Shown: positions 42,784 through 51,838, counted from the first letter of the stretch. The stretch: DNA of 64,000 nucleotides from Marinobacterium iners (GCF_017310015.1 NZ_CP022297.1:1860001-1924000); one strand, 5' to 3'. Numbers and translations are program-made. The notes: generated from the letters alone by a model not told the origin.

Positions 42784-44379
42784 TCAGAACTGGTTCATGG
42801 TGTTGTCTTTACCAGAGGCTTTCAGTGCAGCGTCACCAGAGAAGTACTCTTTGTGATCGTCGCCCATGTCGGAGCCTGCCATGTTCTGGTGCTTAACGCA
42901 GGCGATACCCTGACGGATCTCCTTGCGCTGTACGCCAGCCACGTAGCCCAGCATGCCAGCGTCACCGAAGTACTCTTTGGCCAGGTTGTCGGTAGACAGG
43001 GCCGCGGTGTGGTAAGTCGGCAGAGTGATCAGGTGGTGGAAGATGCCTGCTTCGCGGGCTGCATCAGCCTGGAAGGTGCGGATCTTCTCGTCAGCAACGG
43101 CGGCCAGTTCGGTTTCGTCGTATTCAACGCTCATCAGGTTGGCACGGTCGTACTGGGATACATCCTGACCGGCTTCAGCCATCGCATCGAACACCTGCTG
43201 GCGGAAGTTCAGCGTCCAGTTGAAGGACGGGCTGTTGTTGTACACCAGCTTGGCATTGGGTACTTCTTCACGGATGCGGTTAACCATCGCAGCGATCTGG
43301 CCTACGTGCGGCTTCTCGGTCTCGATCCACAGCAGGTCGGCACCGTTCTGCAGCGAGGTGATGCAGTCCAGAACCACGCGGTCTTCACCGGAGCCTTTCT
43401 TGAACTGGAACAGGCCAGAGGCCAGGCGCTTCGGCTTCAGCAGCTTGCCGTTGGCTTTCACAACCACGTCACCGTTGTCGATGTCAGCTGCGCTGTCGAT
43501 GTAATCACCATCCAGGAAGCTGTTGTACTTGTCGCCCAGGTCGCCCGGTTCGTTGGTTACAGCGATCTGCTTGGTCAGGCCGGCACCCAGAGAGTCGGTG
43601 CGGGCAACGATGACACCGTCTTCAACACCCAGCTCCAGGAATGCGTAGCGTACGGCGCGGATCTTGGCCAGGAAGTCGGCGTGCGGAACGGTTACCTTGC
43701 CATCCTGGTGACCACACTGCTTCTCGTCAGATACCTGGTTTTCGATCTGGATCGCACAGGCACCGGCTTCGATCATTTTCTTGGCCAGCAGGTAAGTGGC
43801 TTCTTCGTTACCGAAACCGGCGTCAATGTCGGCGATGATCGGCACAACGTGGGTCTGGAAGTTGTCGATTTGAGCCTGGATGTCAGCTTCTTTCGCTGCA
43901 TCACCGGCTTCGCGAGCGTCGTCCAGCTGGCGGAACAGTCCGCCCATTTCACGGGCATCAGCCTGGCGCAGGAAGGTGTAGAGCTCTTCGATCAGCGCCG
44001 GTACAGAGGTTTTCTCGTGCATGGACTGGTCGGGCAGCGGGCCAAACTCGGAACGCAGCGCGGCAATCATCCAGCCGGACAGGTACAGGTAGCGCTTGTT
44101 GGTGTTACCGAAGTGCTTCTTGATTGCGATCAGCTTCTGCTGACCGATGAAACCATGCCAGCAACCCAGAGACTGAGTGTACTGAGAGCTGTCGGCATCG
44201 TACTCGGCCATATCCTGACGCATGATCTTGGCAGTGTAGCGTGCGATATCCAGACCGGTCTTGAAACGGTTCTGAATGCGCATGCGAGCCGCGTATTCAG
44301 GGTTGATCGCTTCCCAGGTGTTGCCGGCGGCAGCGCGGACGGTAGCGATGGCATCGATCTCGTTTTTGTAAGCTGACAT
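42784..44379 (-). CDS. aceA: isocitrate lyase (531-residue form)
   Basis: Splits isocitrate to succinate and glyoxylate, first step of the glyoxylate shunt. The 531-residue length is that of the Pseudomonas-type enzyme. The catalytic Cys lies in SDEKQCGHQDGKVTVP near residue 222 (KxCGH signature); metal and substrate residues are in IADIDAGFGNEEATY, ARTDSLGAG and VYNNSPSFNWTLNF. ATG 44379 is 7 bases after AAGGA; ATG 44385 is too close to it. Upstream are two RpiR-type operators and 510 bases without a gene; downstream are two terminators. Malate synthase is not in the window. Confidence 0.96.
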   Translation of the reverse strand: MSAYKNEIDAIATVRAAAGNTWEAINPEYAARMRIQNRFKTGLDIARYTAKIMRQDMAEYDADSSQYTQSLGCWHGFIGQQKLIAIKKHFGNTNKRYLYLSGWMIAALRSEFGPLPDQSMHEKTSVPALIEELYTFLRQADAREMGGLFRQLDDAREAGDAAKEADIQAQIDNFQTHVVPIIADIDAGFGNEEATYLLAKKMIEAGACAIQIENQVSDEKQCGHQDGKVTVPHADFLAKIRAVRYAFLELGVEDGVIVARTDSLGAGLTKQIAVTNEPGDLGDKYNSFLDGDYIDSAADIDNGDVVVKANGKLLKPKRLASGLFQFKKGSGEDRVVLDCITSLQNGADLLWIETEKPHVGQIAAMVNRIREEVPNAKLVYNNSPSFNWTLNFRQQVFDAMAEAGQDVSQYDRANLMSVEYDETELAAVADEKIRTFQADAAREAGIFHHLITLPTYHTAALSTDNLAKEYFGDAGMLGYVAGVQRKEIRQGIACVKHQNMAGSDMGDDHKEYFSGDAALKASGKDNTMNQF

Positions 44380-44543
44380 GGTCATTCCTTCACAGTGTTT
44401 GTGTTTAGGTAATGTTGGATCGGGTGACCCCGTTCCAGATCTTGCGGCGCTGTCATTCCGCTGGAGTGGCAGTGCCTTGTTGAAGCGAATAATGGGCGCA
44501 TGCTGTGAGGGTGTCAAAATGATTTTGTGCACAGCAACAAAAA

Positions 44544-44558
44544 TGTAGTCTCACTACA
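44544..44558. promoter_or_regulatory. RpiR-type operator 1 of aceA
   Basis: TGTAGTCTCACTACA, a palindrome of the form TGTA-N7-TACA; the dyad extends to AATGTAGT/ACTACATT. RccR, an RpiR-family regulator, is known to repress aceA in Pseudomonas through TGTAGT/ACTACA-type sites (from memory). Confidence 0.68.
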
Positions 44559-44767
44559 TTCGAAACCTTTTTTCGGCTGTAATTAAACTACAATAGGAAA
44601 ACGAGTCTGAAACTCTAAAACCCCAGTAATTACCGTGGTTTGAGTGCCTAAAACTTAAGGATTAGCCACTTTGGTATTAGTCAATAAAAACGTGTTTTAC
44701 ACGGGTTTTAAGTTATTTTGGTTATCTGTCTTATATCTAAAAAATCTAAAAAATTCTCACTACATTC
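44549..44767. repeat. 13-base direct repeat upstream of aceA
   Basis: TCTCACTACATTC occurs at 44549-44561 and again at 44755-44767, 206 bases apart. The first copy overlaps operator 1; the second carries the half-site ACTACA without its partner. It may be a distant auxiliary site. Confidence 0.5.
44578..44592. promoter_or_regulatory. RpiR-type operator 2 of aceA
   Basis: TGTAATTAAACTACA, the same TGTA-N7-TACA form, centred 34 bases from operator 1. The sequence is very near the HexR consensus core TGTAATTAAATTACA. Together with site 1 it suggests cooperative binding by one RpiR-family protein. Confidence 0.68.
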
Positions 44768-44825
44768 TCAGTAAAAATTTGCTATATCAGTGACTTATGG
44801 TGGATTTCCTTACGACCAAAGTCGA

Positions 44826-44863
44826 TCTGAAATAAAAAGGCCACTCGTGAAAGAATGGCCTTT
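44826..44863 (-). terminator. terminator of roxA
   Basis: An 8-bp stem AAAGGCCA/TGGCCTTT (44836-44843 and 44856-44863) with a 12-base loop, followed on the minus strand by TTTATTTCAG, 27 bases past the roxA stop. Confidence 0.7.
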
Positions 44864-44890
44864 AGAGTTGAAATGAGAGTTTGATGCCGC

Positions 44891-46039
44891 TTATTCGAGA
44901 TACAGGCTACCTTGGTTGAGTAATGCCAGCAGCAGCGGTGCTGTCTCGTCATCAAACAAAGGTCTAAACCTGTGATGAAGACACAATTGCTGCGCTAGGT
45001 TTTTTGCTGCAACTGCGAAAACAGGAAAAGGCTGCCCATCCGCAAACAAGGTCAGGCTGGAATCGCTGTTCTGATGCCAAGCCAGTCGTGCCCCTTCTGC
45101 ACGCACCAGTTCCGCACCCTCCTCAAGTGCTTCAGCCAACTCGGCTGCTGTCAGGGTTTCATCACTTCCGGTCAGCTCCGGGTACTTTGGCTCAGTCATG
45201 AAGGTACCAAACCAGTGTGCAAGTCGGTCAGGGTCGCCAAGGTATTGCTGCAGGATTGAGCTTAGGCGCGCAATTGCGGCTGCATCAATTTCACCCGGTT
45301 TGGCAGTCAATGCCAGGTCAGCATCGGTGTAGCGCAAGTCGGTACTGAGTGAATCGCATAGCGTGTTGGTCAGGCCACGCAAGATCTCTGCATGGGAAGG
45401 GGCGCGAAACCCGATCGACCAGGTCATGCAGCCATCACCCACACCCACCCCGTTGTGACCCACACGGGGCGGCAAGTAGAGCATATCCCCCGGATTCAGT
45501 TCCCAGCTCTGCTCGGCATGCCATTCAGGCAAGATCATGACCGGAGTATCTTCACGTCGAGGGGAGTCTTCACCAAACAGGCCACCCACTTCCCAGCGGC
45601 GCACGCCCTCTGCCTGCAGCAGGAACACATCATAGTTGTCATAATGCGGTCCCACACCACCGCCATCACTGGCGTAACTGATCATCAGATCATCGCGGCG
45701 CCACTGAGGAATGAAGTTGAAAGCCTCCAGCAGCGGGGCAACATCCGGCACCCAGTGATCCACGGCCTGTACCAGCAGAGTCCAGGGGGCGTCACCCAGC
45801 TCAGCAAAGCGTTCGGGTGCAAAAGGGCCGTGCTCAAGTGCCCAGTGCCCGCTGGCTGGATCATTGATGATCAGGCGTGACTCGATATCATCTTCACATG
45901 CCAGGCCGGCCAACTCATCTGCATCGATTGCCGGTTGGAAGCCGGGGAAGGCGTTACGAATCAAAAGGGGCTTTTTCTGCCAGTAGTCACGCAGAAAGAT
46001 TTCAGGGCTTAGCTCGCCCCAATTCAGTTCAGTGATCAA
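44891..46039 (-). CDS. roxA: ribosomal protein uL16 arginine hydroxylase RoxA (YcfD), JmjC cupin
   Basis: An Fe(II)/2-oxoglutarate oxygenase that hydroxylates an Arg of ribosomal protein L16. The JmjC cupin is at the N-terminus, with metal ligands in GPHYDNYDVF (HxD, near residue 130) and the later His in PPRVGHNGVG; the C-terminal winged helix follows. The TTG 46039 start gives 382 residues, close to the 373 of E. coli YcfD, with GGCGGAG about 10 bases upstream; the frame is open to 46078. It overlaps the preceding 87-residue gene by 11 bases. Confidence 0.88.
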   Translation of the reverse strand: MITELNWGELSPEIFLRDYWQKKPLLIRNAFPGFQPAIDADELAGLACEDDIESRLIINDPASGHWALEHGPFAPERFAELGDAPWTLLVQAVDHWVPDVAPLLEAFNFIPQWRRDDLMISYASDGGGVGPHYDNYDVFLLQAEGVRRWEVGGLFGEDSPRREDTPVMILPEWHAEQSWELNPGDMLYLPPRVGHNGVGVGDGCMTWSIGFRAPSHAEILRGLTNTLCDSLSTDLRYTDADLALTAKPGEIDAAAIARLSSILQQYLGDPDRLAHWFGTFMTEPKYPELTGSDETLTAAELAEALEEGAELVRAEGARLAWHQNSDSSLTLFADGQPFPVFAVAAKNLAQQLCLHHRFRPLFDDETAPLLLALLNQGSLYLE

Positions 46040-46292
46040 GATTAAGCAGCTCCGCCATTTCAGTGACCGCATCTTCAAGCTCAGCCATCACCTTGCGCTT
46101 GTCGCGATTGGCCAGTGCGGCCTGACGGTCGTTACCGACCATACGAATACACTTCTGAATACGCGCCATGCAGCTGTGCACACCGTCAACGTTAAACTCG
46201 AACTGTTCGTAGTCGCGAGCGGTCTGTTGCAGGCCGTTGCGCAGGGCTTCGGCCTGAGCAGCCAGCTCAAGCAGGCTGTGTGAATGGCTCAT
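46029..46292 (-). CDS. conserved-looking 87-residue helical protein upstream of roxA
   Basis: A small acidic, mostly helical protein (MSHSHSLLELAAQAEALRNG start; EFNVDGVHSCMARIQKCIRM middle; MAELEDAVTEMAELLNLDH end) with two Cys and no membrane segment. I do not recognise the family. ATG 46292 is preceded by AAGGAGAGATCA. It lies 70 bases after trmJ and overlaps roxA, so it is probably coupled to it. The open frame to 46394 overlaps trmJ and is rejected. Confidence 0.7.
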   Translation of the reverse strand: MSHSHSLLELAAQAEALRNGLQQTARDYEQFEFNVDGVHSCMARIQKCIRMVGNDRQAALANRDKRKVMAELEDAVTEMAELLNLDH

Positions 46293-46362
46293 TGATCTCT
46301 CCTTGTTGATTGCAGACCTCAGTCTGACAGAGTGGTGCATTGGCACCGAAGTCGACTTTGGT

Positions 46363-47085
46363 TCAGTGCTTCTCGCGCTCCAGCACCTCTTCAACCGAAG
46401 TCAGAATGCCGCGCAACATGCCCAACTCGGCCTTTTCGGGGCGGGTGCGATTGAAGTAACGGCGCAGTTTGTCCATCACTCGCCCCTCATGCTGGGGGAT
46501 GATGAAGCCGGTGCGACGCAGCACCTTTTCAAGATGTTCATAAAACAGGGTGATCTCACCCTGGCGTGGATAGGGTGCAGGCTCGGCTACGGCTTTTGCA
46601 CCACGAGAGGCTCGGCGCAGCTCGTAGGTGACCAGCTGTATCGCCTGGGCGATGTTGAGTACCGGATAGTCTTCATTGGCATCAATGTAAAGATGGCGGT
46701 TACACAGCAGCATCTCCTCATTGGTCAGCCCCATGGTTTCGCGGCCAAAGAGAATGGCGATCTGGCCGCTGCGGGCCTCATCCACCATCATGGCTGCGGC
46801 TGCTTCGGCGTCCATCAAAGGCTGATCGAAGCTGCGCTGGCGGGCACTCGTGCCGATCACCAGCTGACAATCGGCAATGGCCTCTTCGACGGTCTTGACG
46901 ACCACGGCATTATCGAGCAGATCCTTGGCACCGGCTGCACGAGATTCAGCCTCTGCATGCGGAAACTCGATGGGGTCAACCAGCCAGAGTTGGCTCAGGC
47001 CCATGTTTTTCAAAGCACGGGCCGCAGCACCGATGTTGCCGGGGTGAAAGGTGTTAACCATGATGATACGGATATTGTCGAGCAT
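46363..47085 (-). CDS. trmJ: tRNA (cytidine/uridine-2'-O-)-methyltransferase TrmJ
   Basis: A 240-residue SPOUT methyltransferase that methylates the ribose of position 32 in tRNA with S-adenosylmethionine. Family motifs are IIMVNTFHPGNIGAAARALKN, IAILFGRETMGLTNEEMLLC and the knot segment YPVLNIAQAIQLVTYELRRA. ATG 47085 is chosen, with GAGG 9 bases upstream; the frame extends four codons further. Same strand as the 87-residue gene and roxA. Confidence 0.95.
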   Translation of the reverse strand: MLDNIRIIMVNTFHPGNIGAAARALKNMGLSQLWLVDPIEFPHAEAESRAAGAKDLLDNAVVVKTVEEAIADCQLVIGTSARQRSFDQPLMDAEAAAAMMVDEARSGQIAILFGRETMGLTNEEMLLCNRHLYIDANEDYPVLNIAQAIQLVTYELRRASRGAKAVAEPAPYPRQGEITLFYEHLEKVLRRTGFIIPQHEGRVMDKLRRYFNRTRPEKAELGMLRGILTSVEEVLEREKH

Positions 47086-47164
47086 GCGGTGCCTCACAAA
47101 CAGAATTGAGCCGCATTATAGGGGGCAAGGCGGGTGAGACAAAGTAACAGAGGGCGTATCAGAC

Positions 47165-47998
47165 TCACAGTCGTCGACACCAGTGTTTAAGGTCATGCAC
47201 AAAGCGCTCTTTATGCCACAGATGTGGTGAGTGATCCGCCTTGGGGTAGATATGCAGTTCGGGGAACGGCAGCTGAGCCTCAACCCATTGCGACACTTCT
47301 GAGCTGTAGAACTGACTGCTGTCACCGTAGATCAGAAGAGTCGGCAGGTCGATCTGTGGCAGCAGGTCGCGGTAATCCTGCTGTGTCAGTGAATCCCAGC
47401 ACCGAGTCAGTGCCGGTGCGTTCAGTCCGCGCAGATAGTCGCGCATCTGCTGAAACCCTCGCGAGTTGGCTTCATAGTTCTCGCGGCTGCGTCGGTTAAG
47501 GCCGTGTGCTGCCAATTCCAGCACTCCTTCCGCGAAGTCCTGCTCCAGTCGTTGCAGGAAGCGCTGGTTGCGGTCGTAATCAAAGTCGCCGTAGATACCC
47601 AGAGGCCAGTCGATATCGGTAACCAGTTTGGGGGACTGGTCTACTATGCACAGGCCACCGAGGCGTCCAAGTCCATAGCTGCGAATGTACTCCCAGCTGA
47701 TAAGAGCACCCATGGAGTGGCCCACCAGTACCACATCGCGCAGATCATGTTCGGTTAGCAGACGGTCAAGATCGGCCGCCATCTGGCTGATCGCCATCTG
47801 ATCGCACGGTGGAGGTTCATGGGTGCCGTGTCCACGGGCATCCCAGCAAAACACTTGATGGGATTCGGCCAGCTCGGAGGCGAAAGGGAGCCATTCGCGA
47901 GCGCCGGAGGTCCAGCCATGCAGAAACACAATTGGCTGGCCCTTGCCCAGGCTGACATATCGGATGGGGTGATTATCGGTAGCGAGCAGTGTTTCCAT
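47165..47998 (-). CDS. alpha/beta hydrolase
   Basis: A 277-residue alpha/beta hydrolase. The nucleophile Ser is in VLVGHSMGALISW near residue 97, the oxyanion segment is FLHGWTSGAREW near 27, and the C-terminal His is in KADHSPHLWH near 259; the acid is likely the Asp in LIYGDSSQFY. The substrate is unknown. It sits behind the purB terminator and 79 bases before trmJ on the same strand. Confidence 0.88.
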   Translation of the reverse strand: METLLATDNHPIRYVSLGKGQPIVFLHGWTSGAREWLPFASELAESHQVFCWDARGHGTHEPPPCDQMAISQMAADLDRLLTEHDLRDVVLVGHSMGALISWEYIRSYGLGRLGGLCIVDQSPKLVTDIDWPLGIYGDFDYDRNQRFLQRLEQDFAEGVLELAAHGLNRRSRENYEANSRGFQQMRDYLRGLNAPALTRCWDSLTQQDYRDLLPQIDLPTLLIYGDSSQFYSSEVSQWVEAQLPFPELHIYPKADHSPHLWHKERFVHDLKHWCRRL

Positions 47999-48030
47999 AC
48001 CTGCACCTGTAAAAGACTGGACTGTGATGG

Positions 48031-48058
48031 AATCAAAAACGGGGCCAGAAGGCCCCGT
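48031..48058 (-). terminator. terminator of purB
   Basis: An 8-bp stem (ACGGGGCC / GGCCCCGT, 48039-48046 and 48051-48058) with a 4-base loop, followed on the minus strand by GTTTTTGATT, 8 bases past the purB stop. Confidence 0.85.
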
Positions 48059-48066
48059 GAAACAAC

Positions 48067-49431
48067 TTAGATGCGCTTGGCCTGAGCCGCGGCGTTGCCA
48101 GTGTAGAGTGATGGCGTCAGCGCCTTGAGTTCATCCTTCGCACTCTGGGGCATATCCAGCGTGTCGATGAAGTCCTGAATGGTGGCCTGGTTCATGGTCT
48201 TGCCACGGGTCAGGTCCTTCAGTTTCTCATAGGGCTTCTCGATGCCGTAGCGGCGCATCACGGTCTGAATCGGCTCGGCCAGCACTTCCCAGGCGTTGTT
48301 CAGGTCTTCAGCCAGGCGAGCAGCGTTGATTTCCAACTTGCTGATCCCCTTAAGGCTGGCCTGGTAGGCGATCAGACTGTGGCCAAAACCCACACCCAGG
48401 TTGCGCAGTACGGTGGAGTCAGTCAGGTCACGCTGCCAGCGGGAGATCGGCAGTTTGCTGGCCAGGTGCTGCATGATCGCATTGGCGATACCCAAGTTGC
48501 CTTCGGAGTTTTCGAAGTCGATCGGGTTAACCTTGTGCGGCATGGTGGAAGAGCCTACTTCACCGGCGACTGTCTTCTGCTTGAAGAAACCAAGCGAGAT
48601 GTAGCCCCACACATCACGGTCAAAATCGATCAGGATGGTGTTGAAACGGCACACGGCATCAAACAGCTCGGCGATGTAGTCATGCGGCTCGATCTGAGTG
48701 GTGTACGGGTTCCAGCTCAGCCCCAGGCTTTCGACAAAGGACTTGGCATTGGCTTCCCAATCGATATCGGCATAGGCAGACAGGTGGGCGTTGTAGTTGC
48801 CTACGGCACCGTTGATCTTGCCCAGGTATTCGATATTGTCGATCTGCTTCAGCTGACGCTGCAGGCGGTAGGCAACGTTAGCCATCTCCTTGCCCATGGT
48901 GCTGGGGGAGGCGGTCTGGCCGTGGGTGCGGCAGAGCATCGGCTGGTCAGCGTGTTCGCGCCCCAGCGCCGCGATGGCATCGGTTACCTGCTGCATCTGA
49001 TTGCGGGTGACTTCAACGCCATGGCGCAGCATCAGTGCGTGCGACAGGTTGTTGATGTCTTCCGAGGTGCAAGCGAAGTGAACAAACTCGCTGATCGCGG
49101 CCAGCTCGGCGTTGTCGGCGATCTGCTCCTTGATGAAGTACTCGACCGCTTTAACATCGTGGTTGGTGGTGCGTTCAATTTCCTTGATGCGCTCGGCATG
49201 CTCGATACCGAATTCGTCCACGATGCGGTTCAGCTGCGCGTTGGCGGCTTCACTCAGCGCCGGAACCTCCACAATCTGCGGGTGGGCGGCCAACTGCTGC
49301 AGCCAGCGGATCTCGACCTGGACGCGGAAACGGATCAGACCGAATTCACTGAATACAGCACGCAGGTCGGCAGTTTTGCTGCCGTAGCGGCCATCAACCG
49401 GGGATACGGCGGTAAGGGCAGAAAGCTCCAT
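48067..49431 (-). CDS. purB: adenylosuccinate lyase
   Basis: Acts twice in purine synthesis: releases fumarate from SAICAR and from adenylosuccinate. The 454-residue protein belongs to the fumarase/aspartase superfamily, with the signature GSSTMPHKVNPIDFENSEGN (catalytic Ser loop) near residue 295, and FVHFACTSEDINN and CRTHGQTASPST as substrate segments. ATG 49431 is used; five more in-frame codons to 49446 have no support. It follows hflD on the same strand, as in E. coli. Confidence 0.96.
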   Translation of the reverse strand: MELSALTAVSPVDGRYGSKTADLRAVFSEFGLIRFRVQVEIRWLQQLAAHPQIVEVPALSEAANAQLNRIVDEFGIEHAERIKEIERTTNHDVKAVEYFIKEQIADNAELAAISEFVHFACTSEDINNLSHALMLRHGVEVTRNQMQQVTDAIAALGREHADQPMLCRTHGQTASPSTMGKEMANVAYRLQRQLKQIDNIEYLGKINGAVGNYNAHLSAYADIDWEANAKSFVESLGLSWNPYTTQIEPHDYIAELFDAVCRFNTILIDFDRDVWGYISLGFFKQKTVAGEVGSSTMPHKVNPIDFENSEGNLGIANAIMQHLASKLPISRWQRDLTDSTVLRNLGVGFGHSLIAYQASLKGISKLEINAARLAEDLNNAWEVLAEPIQTVMRRYGIEKPYEKLKDLTRGKTMNQATIQDFIDTLDMPQSAKDELKALTPSLYTGNAAAQAKRI

Positions 49432-49518
49432 GTTACACAGTCTCACTTTTGGCTTGCGTCGATAAAGCGCGAATTATACGGGAAATGACCGCAGCTGGGT
49501 ACGCCAGTGCGGCCTGGA

Positions 49519-50190
49519 TCAGGATGACTTGAGGATGCGTCTTAGCGAAGGTTTCAGGCGCGAGCGGAAGAACAGCATATGCCAGCGTTTGCCACCAACC
49601 TGCCGCCAGAGCAGGGCAGAACGGATACCGGCCAGCAACAGAGCGCGAATACGGGCGGCGTTTTCGCTGTTCTGAAGATGACGGGGGTCACCTCCCACCT
49701 GAATGCGGAAGCTAAAGGTGCTCACGGTGGTCTGATACAGGCCATCCAGCGCCGCGATTACGTTGCTGTGGGTATAGGCAGAGGGGTCCAGCTCGGCGTT
49801 GTCATCCTGCTCACTGAAATAGCGCGCCTTGCGTGCCACCTCATCGATACCTTCACCGACCTTCTGCATCACGTCTGGGTGTTTGTCGAGCTGACGCTCC
49901 AACATGATCATGCCCAGTACATATTGCACAATCTGCTTGTTCTGGGCGCTCTCGTTCTTGTCCACCATGTCCTGCAGGTGACGCAGGCCAAGGTTGAGCG
50001 AGTAGGGGATGTTGCTGACACCGCCATAGACATCTTCCGTCTGGCGCGGATCGGTCACGAACAGGCTGGCGATGCTGGTTTCAAGGTTGTTCTGCGGCAC
50101 CATGCCGCGACGGGCGATCTGGTCCACCAGGCTGGCGGCTTGAAACATCCCGGCAAGTGCGATGGTTTGTTCATCATGTTGACGCGACAT
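49519..50190 (-). CDS. hflD: HflD homologue (lysogenization regulator family, YcfC)
   Basis: A 223-residue helical protein of the HflD/YcfC family; E. coli HflD is a membrane-associated factor that binds phage lambda CII. Readable landmarks are TIALAGMFQAASLVDQIAR, YGGVSNIPYSLNLGLRHL and the basic C-terminus FFRSRLKPSLRRIL. ATG 50190 follows AGGAG and overlaps the mnmA stop by one base. Position between mnmA and purB matches E. coli. Confidence 0.92.
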   Translation of the reverse strand: MSRQHDEQTIALAGMFQAASLVDQIARRGMVPQNNLETSIASLFVTDPRQTEDVYGGVSNIPYSLNLGLRHLQDMVDKNESAQNKQIVQYVLGMIMLERQLDKHPDVMQKVGEGIDEVARKARYFSEQDDNAELDPSAYTHSNVIAALDGLYQTTVSTFSFRIQVGGDPRHLQNSENAARIRALLLAGIRSALLWRQVGGKRWHMLFFRSRLKPSLRRILKSS

Positions 50191-51317
50191 CAGTGCTCCT
50201 TGGCCGAACCGGCGATCGAATGGCGCGAGGTGGTTTCGATGACACCACCACCAAGACAAAGGTCATCAATATAGAGTACAACAGACTGGCCCGGGGTTAC
50301 GGCACGCTGCGGCTGGTCAAACACCACTCTGAAACCGCCTTCGGCAGCGGCTTCCACGGTACAGTCCTGATCAGCCTGACGGTAACGCACCTTGGCCTTG
50401 CAACGCAGCGGCAGCTCGGGTACTTCGCCGCTGATCCAGAAAATATCACCTGCATGCAGCCAGTCGGAATAGAGCAGGGGATGTTGTCCCTGAACCGCGA
50501 TCAACACGTTTCGATCCAGATCTTTCGCAGCCGCAAACCAAGGCTCTTCAGGATAATCTTTTAGCCCCCCGATGCCGAGCCCCTGACGCTGACCGATGGT
50601 GTAATACATCAGCCCCTGATGCTCGCCGATCACGTCACCGTCAGGTGTTTCGATTTTGCCAGCCTGTGCCGGTAGATACTGTTTCAGGAAGTCGCTGAAG
50701 CGACGCTCACCGATAAAGCAGATACCGGTACTGTCTTTCTTGTCATGGGTGATCAGCTCGTGCTCTTCCGCCAGTCGACGCACTTCGGGCTTTTCCAGCT
50801 CGCCAACCGGGAAAAGTGTAAGCTTAAGCTCATCTTCGCCGACCTGATGCAGGAAATAACTCTGGTCCTTGTTCGGGTCCAGTCCCTTGAGCAGTACCGT
50901 ATGGCCGTCACGCTCACCACGTCGAACATAGTGACCTGTGGCGATCAGATCAGCACCCAGCAGCTGAGCATACTCAAGAAACGCCTTGAACTTGATCTCG
51001 CGGTTGCAAAGGATATCCGGGTTGGGGGTGCGCCCAGCCTTGTATTCTTCCAGAAAGTGCTCGAATACATTGTCCCAGTACTCGGCCGCAAAGTTGGCGC
51101 TGTGCAGCGGGATGCCCAGCTTGTCACACACGGCCTGGGCATCGGCCATATCTTCCTTGGCCGTGCAGTATTCGGTTCCGTCATCCTCTTCCCAGTTTTT
51201 CATGAACAGGCCTTCGACCTGATAGCCCTGTTGCAGCAACAGCAGAGCCGATACGGAAGAGTCAACACCGCCGGACATGCCGACGATCACTTTGGTCTGG
51301 GCGTTGGCAGAATTCAT
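50190..51317 (-). CDS. mnmA: tRNA-specific 2-thiouridylase MnmA
   Basis: Makes 2-thiouridine at the wobble position of Glu, Gln and Lys tRNAs using ATP and sulfur from the Tus relay. The 375-residue protein has the PP-loop GMSGGVDSSVSALLL at the N-terminus, the catalytic Cys in NPDILCNREIKFK near residue 102 and the second Cys in DSTGICFIGERRF near 200. It starts 3 bases after the nudJ stop and is coupled to hflD. Confidence 0.96.
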   Translation of the reverse strand: MNSANAQTKVIVGMSGGVDSSVSALLLLQQGYQVEGLFMKNWEEDDGTEYCTAKEDMADAQAVCDKLGIPLHSANFAAEYWDNVFEHFLEEYKAGRTPNPDILCNREIKFKAFLEYAQLLGADLIATGHYVRRGERDGHTVLLKGLDPNKDQSYFLHQVGEDELKLTLFPVGELEKPEVRRLAEEHELITHDKKDSTGICFIGERRFSDFLKQYLPAQAGKIETPDGDVIGEHQGLMYYTIGQRQGLGIGGLKDYPEEPWFAAAKDLDRNVLIAVQGQHPLLYSDWLHAGDIFWISGEVPELPLRCKAKVRYRQADQDCTVEAAAEGGFRVVFDQPQRAVTPGQSVVLYIDDLCLGGGVIETTSRHSIAGSAKEH

Positions 51318-51320
51318 GGT

Positions 51321-51767
51321 TCAGACAGTTTCCTGAATAAAGTCCAGAGGGTAACGGGTGCCTGCAAGATAATCATCAACGCAGCGGGTCACCAATTCAC
51401 TGCGCAATTGGGCGCGGTGTTGCTCCATTTCGTCTCGTGTCAGCCAGAGCGGGCGGATAATGCCTTCATCAAGACTGGCGTCAGGCAGCTCGGCAACGGC
51501 GCGCGCGATAAAACAGAAACGGTGATAGGTCACGCCATTGGACGGGGCGAAGTAAGTATACATGCCCAGCAAAGCCTCGGGCTCGACCTGCCAACCGGTT
51601 TCTTCAAGGGTTTCGCGCCGAGCAGCTCCAACAAAGGACTCGCCGCGCTCCAGATGGCCCGCAGGTTGATTGATAACGACTTTACCACCTGCCATCTCTT
51701 CGACAAGCAAAAAACGGCCTTCCTGTTCAACGATGCAGGCAACGGCTGCGTGGGGTGTCCAGCGCAT
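51321..51767 (-). CDS. nudJ: Nudix hydrolase NudJ
   Basis: A 148-residue Nudix pyrophosphatase; E. coli NudJ dephosphorylates HMP-PP and nucleoside tri- and diphosphates. The Nudix box is complete (GHLERGESFVGA, then REtlEEtGW) near residues 40-62. ATG 51767 follows GGGAG; the long open frame upstream to 51974 is a shadow of the rluE region. The rluE-nudJ-mnmA-hflD-purB order is that of E. coli. Confidence 0.93.
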   Translation of the reverse strand: MRWTPHAAVACIVEQEGRFLLVEEMAGGKVVINQPAGHLERGESFVGAARRETLEETGWQVEPEALLGMYTYFAPSNGVTYHRFCFIARAVAELPDASLDEGIIRPLWLTRDEMEQHRAQLRSELVTRCVDDYLAGTRYPLDFIQETV

Positions 51768-51838
51768 TGAAACTCCCGACAAGGTTTGGATTCGGGCGCA
51801 ATAATAGCAGTTTGGCAGCGTATTTGTCCGGTGAGGAT

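Larger units (their letters stand above)
44380..44890. promoter_or_regulatory. 511-base aceA upstream region
   Basis: No gene in either strand. From the aceA side it holds two TGTA-N7-TACA sites (44544-44558, 44578-44592), an A/T-rich stretch (about 44590-44790) and the terminator of roxA (44826-44863). A 13-base direct repeat TCTCACTACATTC occurs at 44549-44561 and 44755-44767; the second copy contains an isolated half-site. The long leader suggests multi-site regulation of aceA. Confidence 0.65.

Noticed and set aside
42853..44376. 507-codon open frame antisense to aceA
   Set aside because: It mirrors aceA, whose protein is unmistakable; composition is that of a reverse-strand shadow and no family is recognisable.
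48379..49488. 369-codon open frame antisense to purB
   Set aside because: Shadow of purB; no ribosome binding site and no family resemblance.
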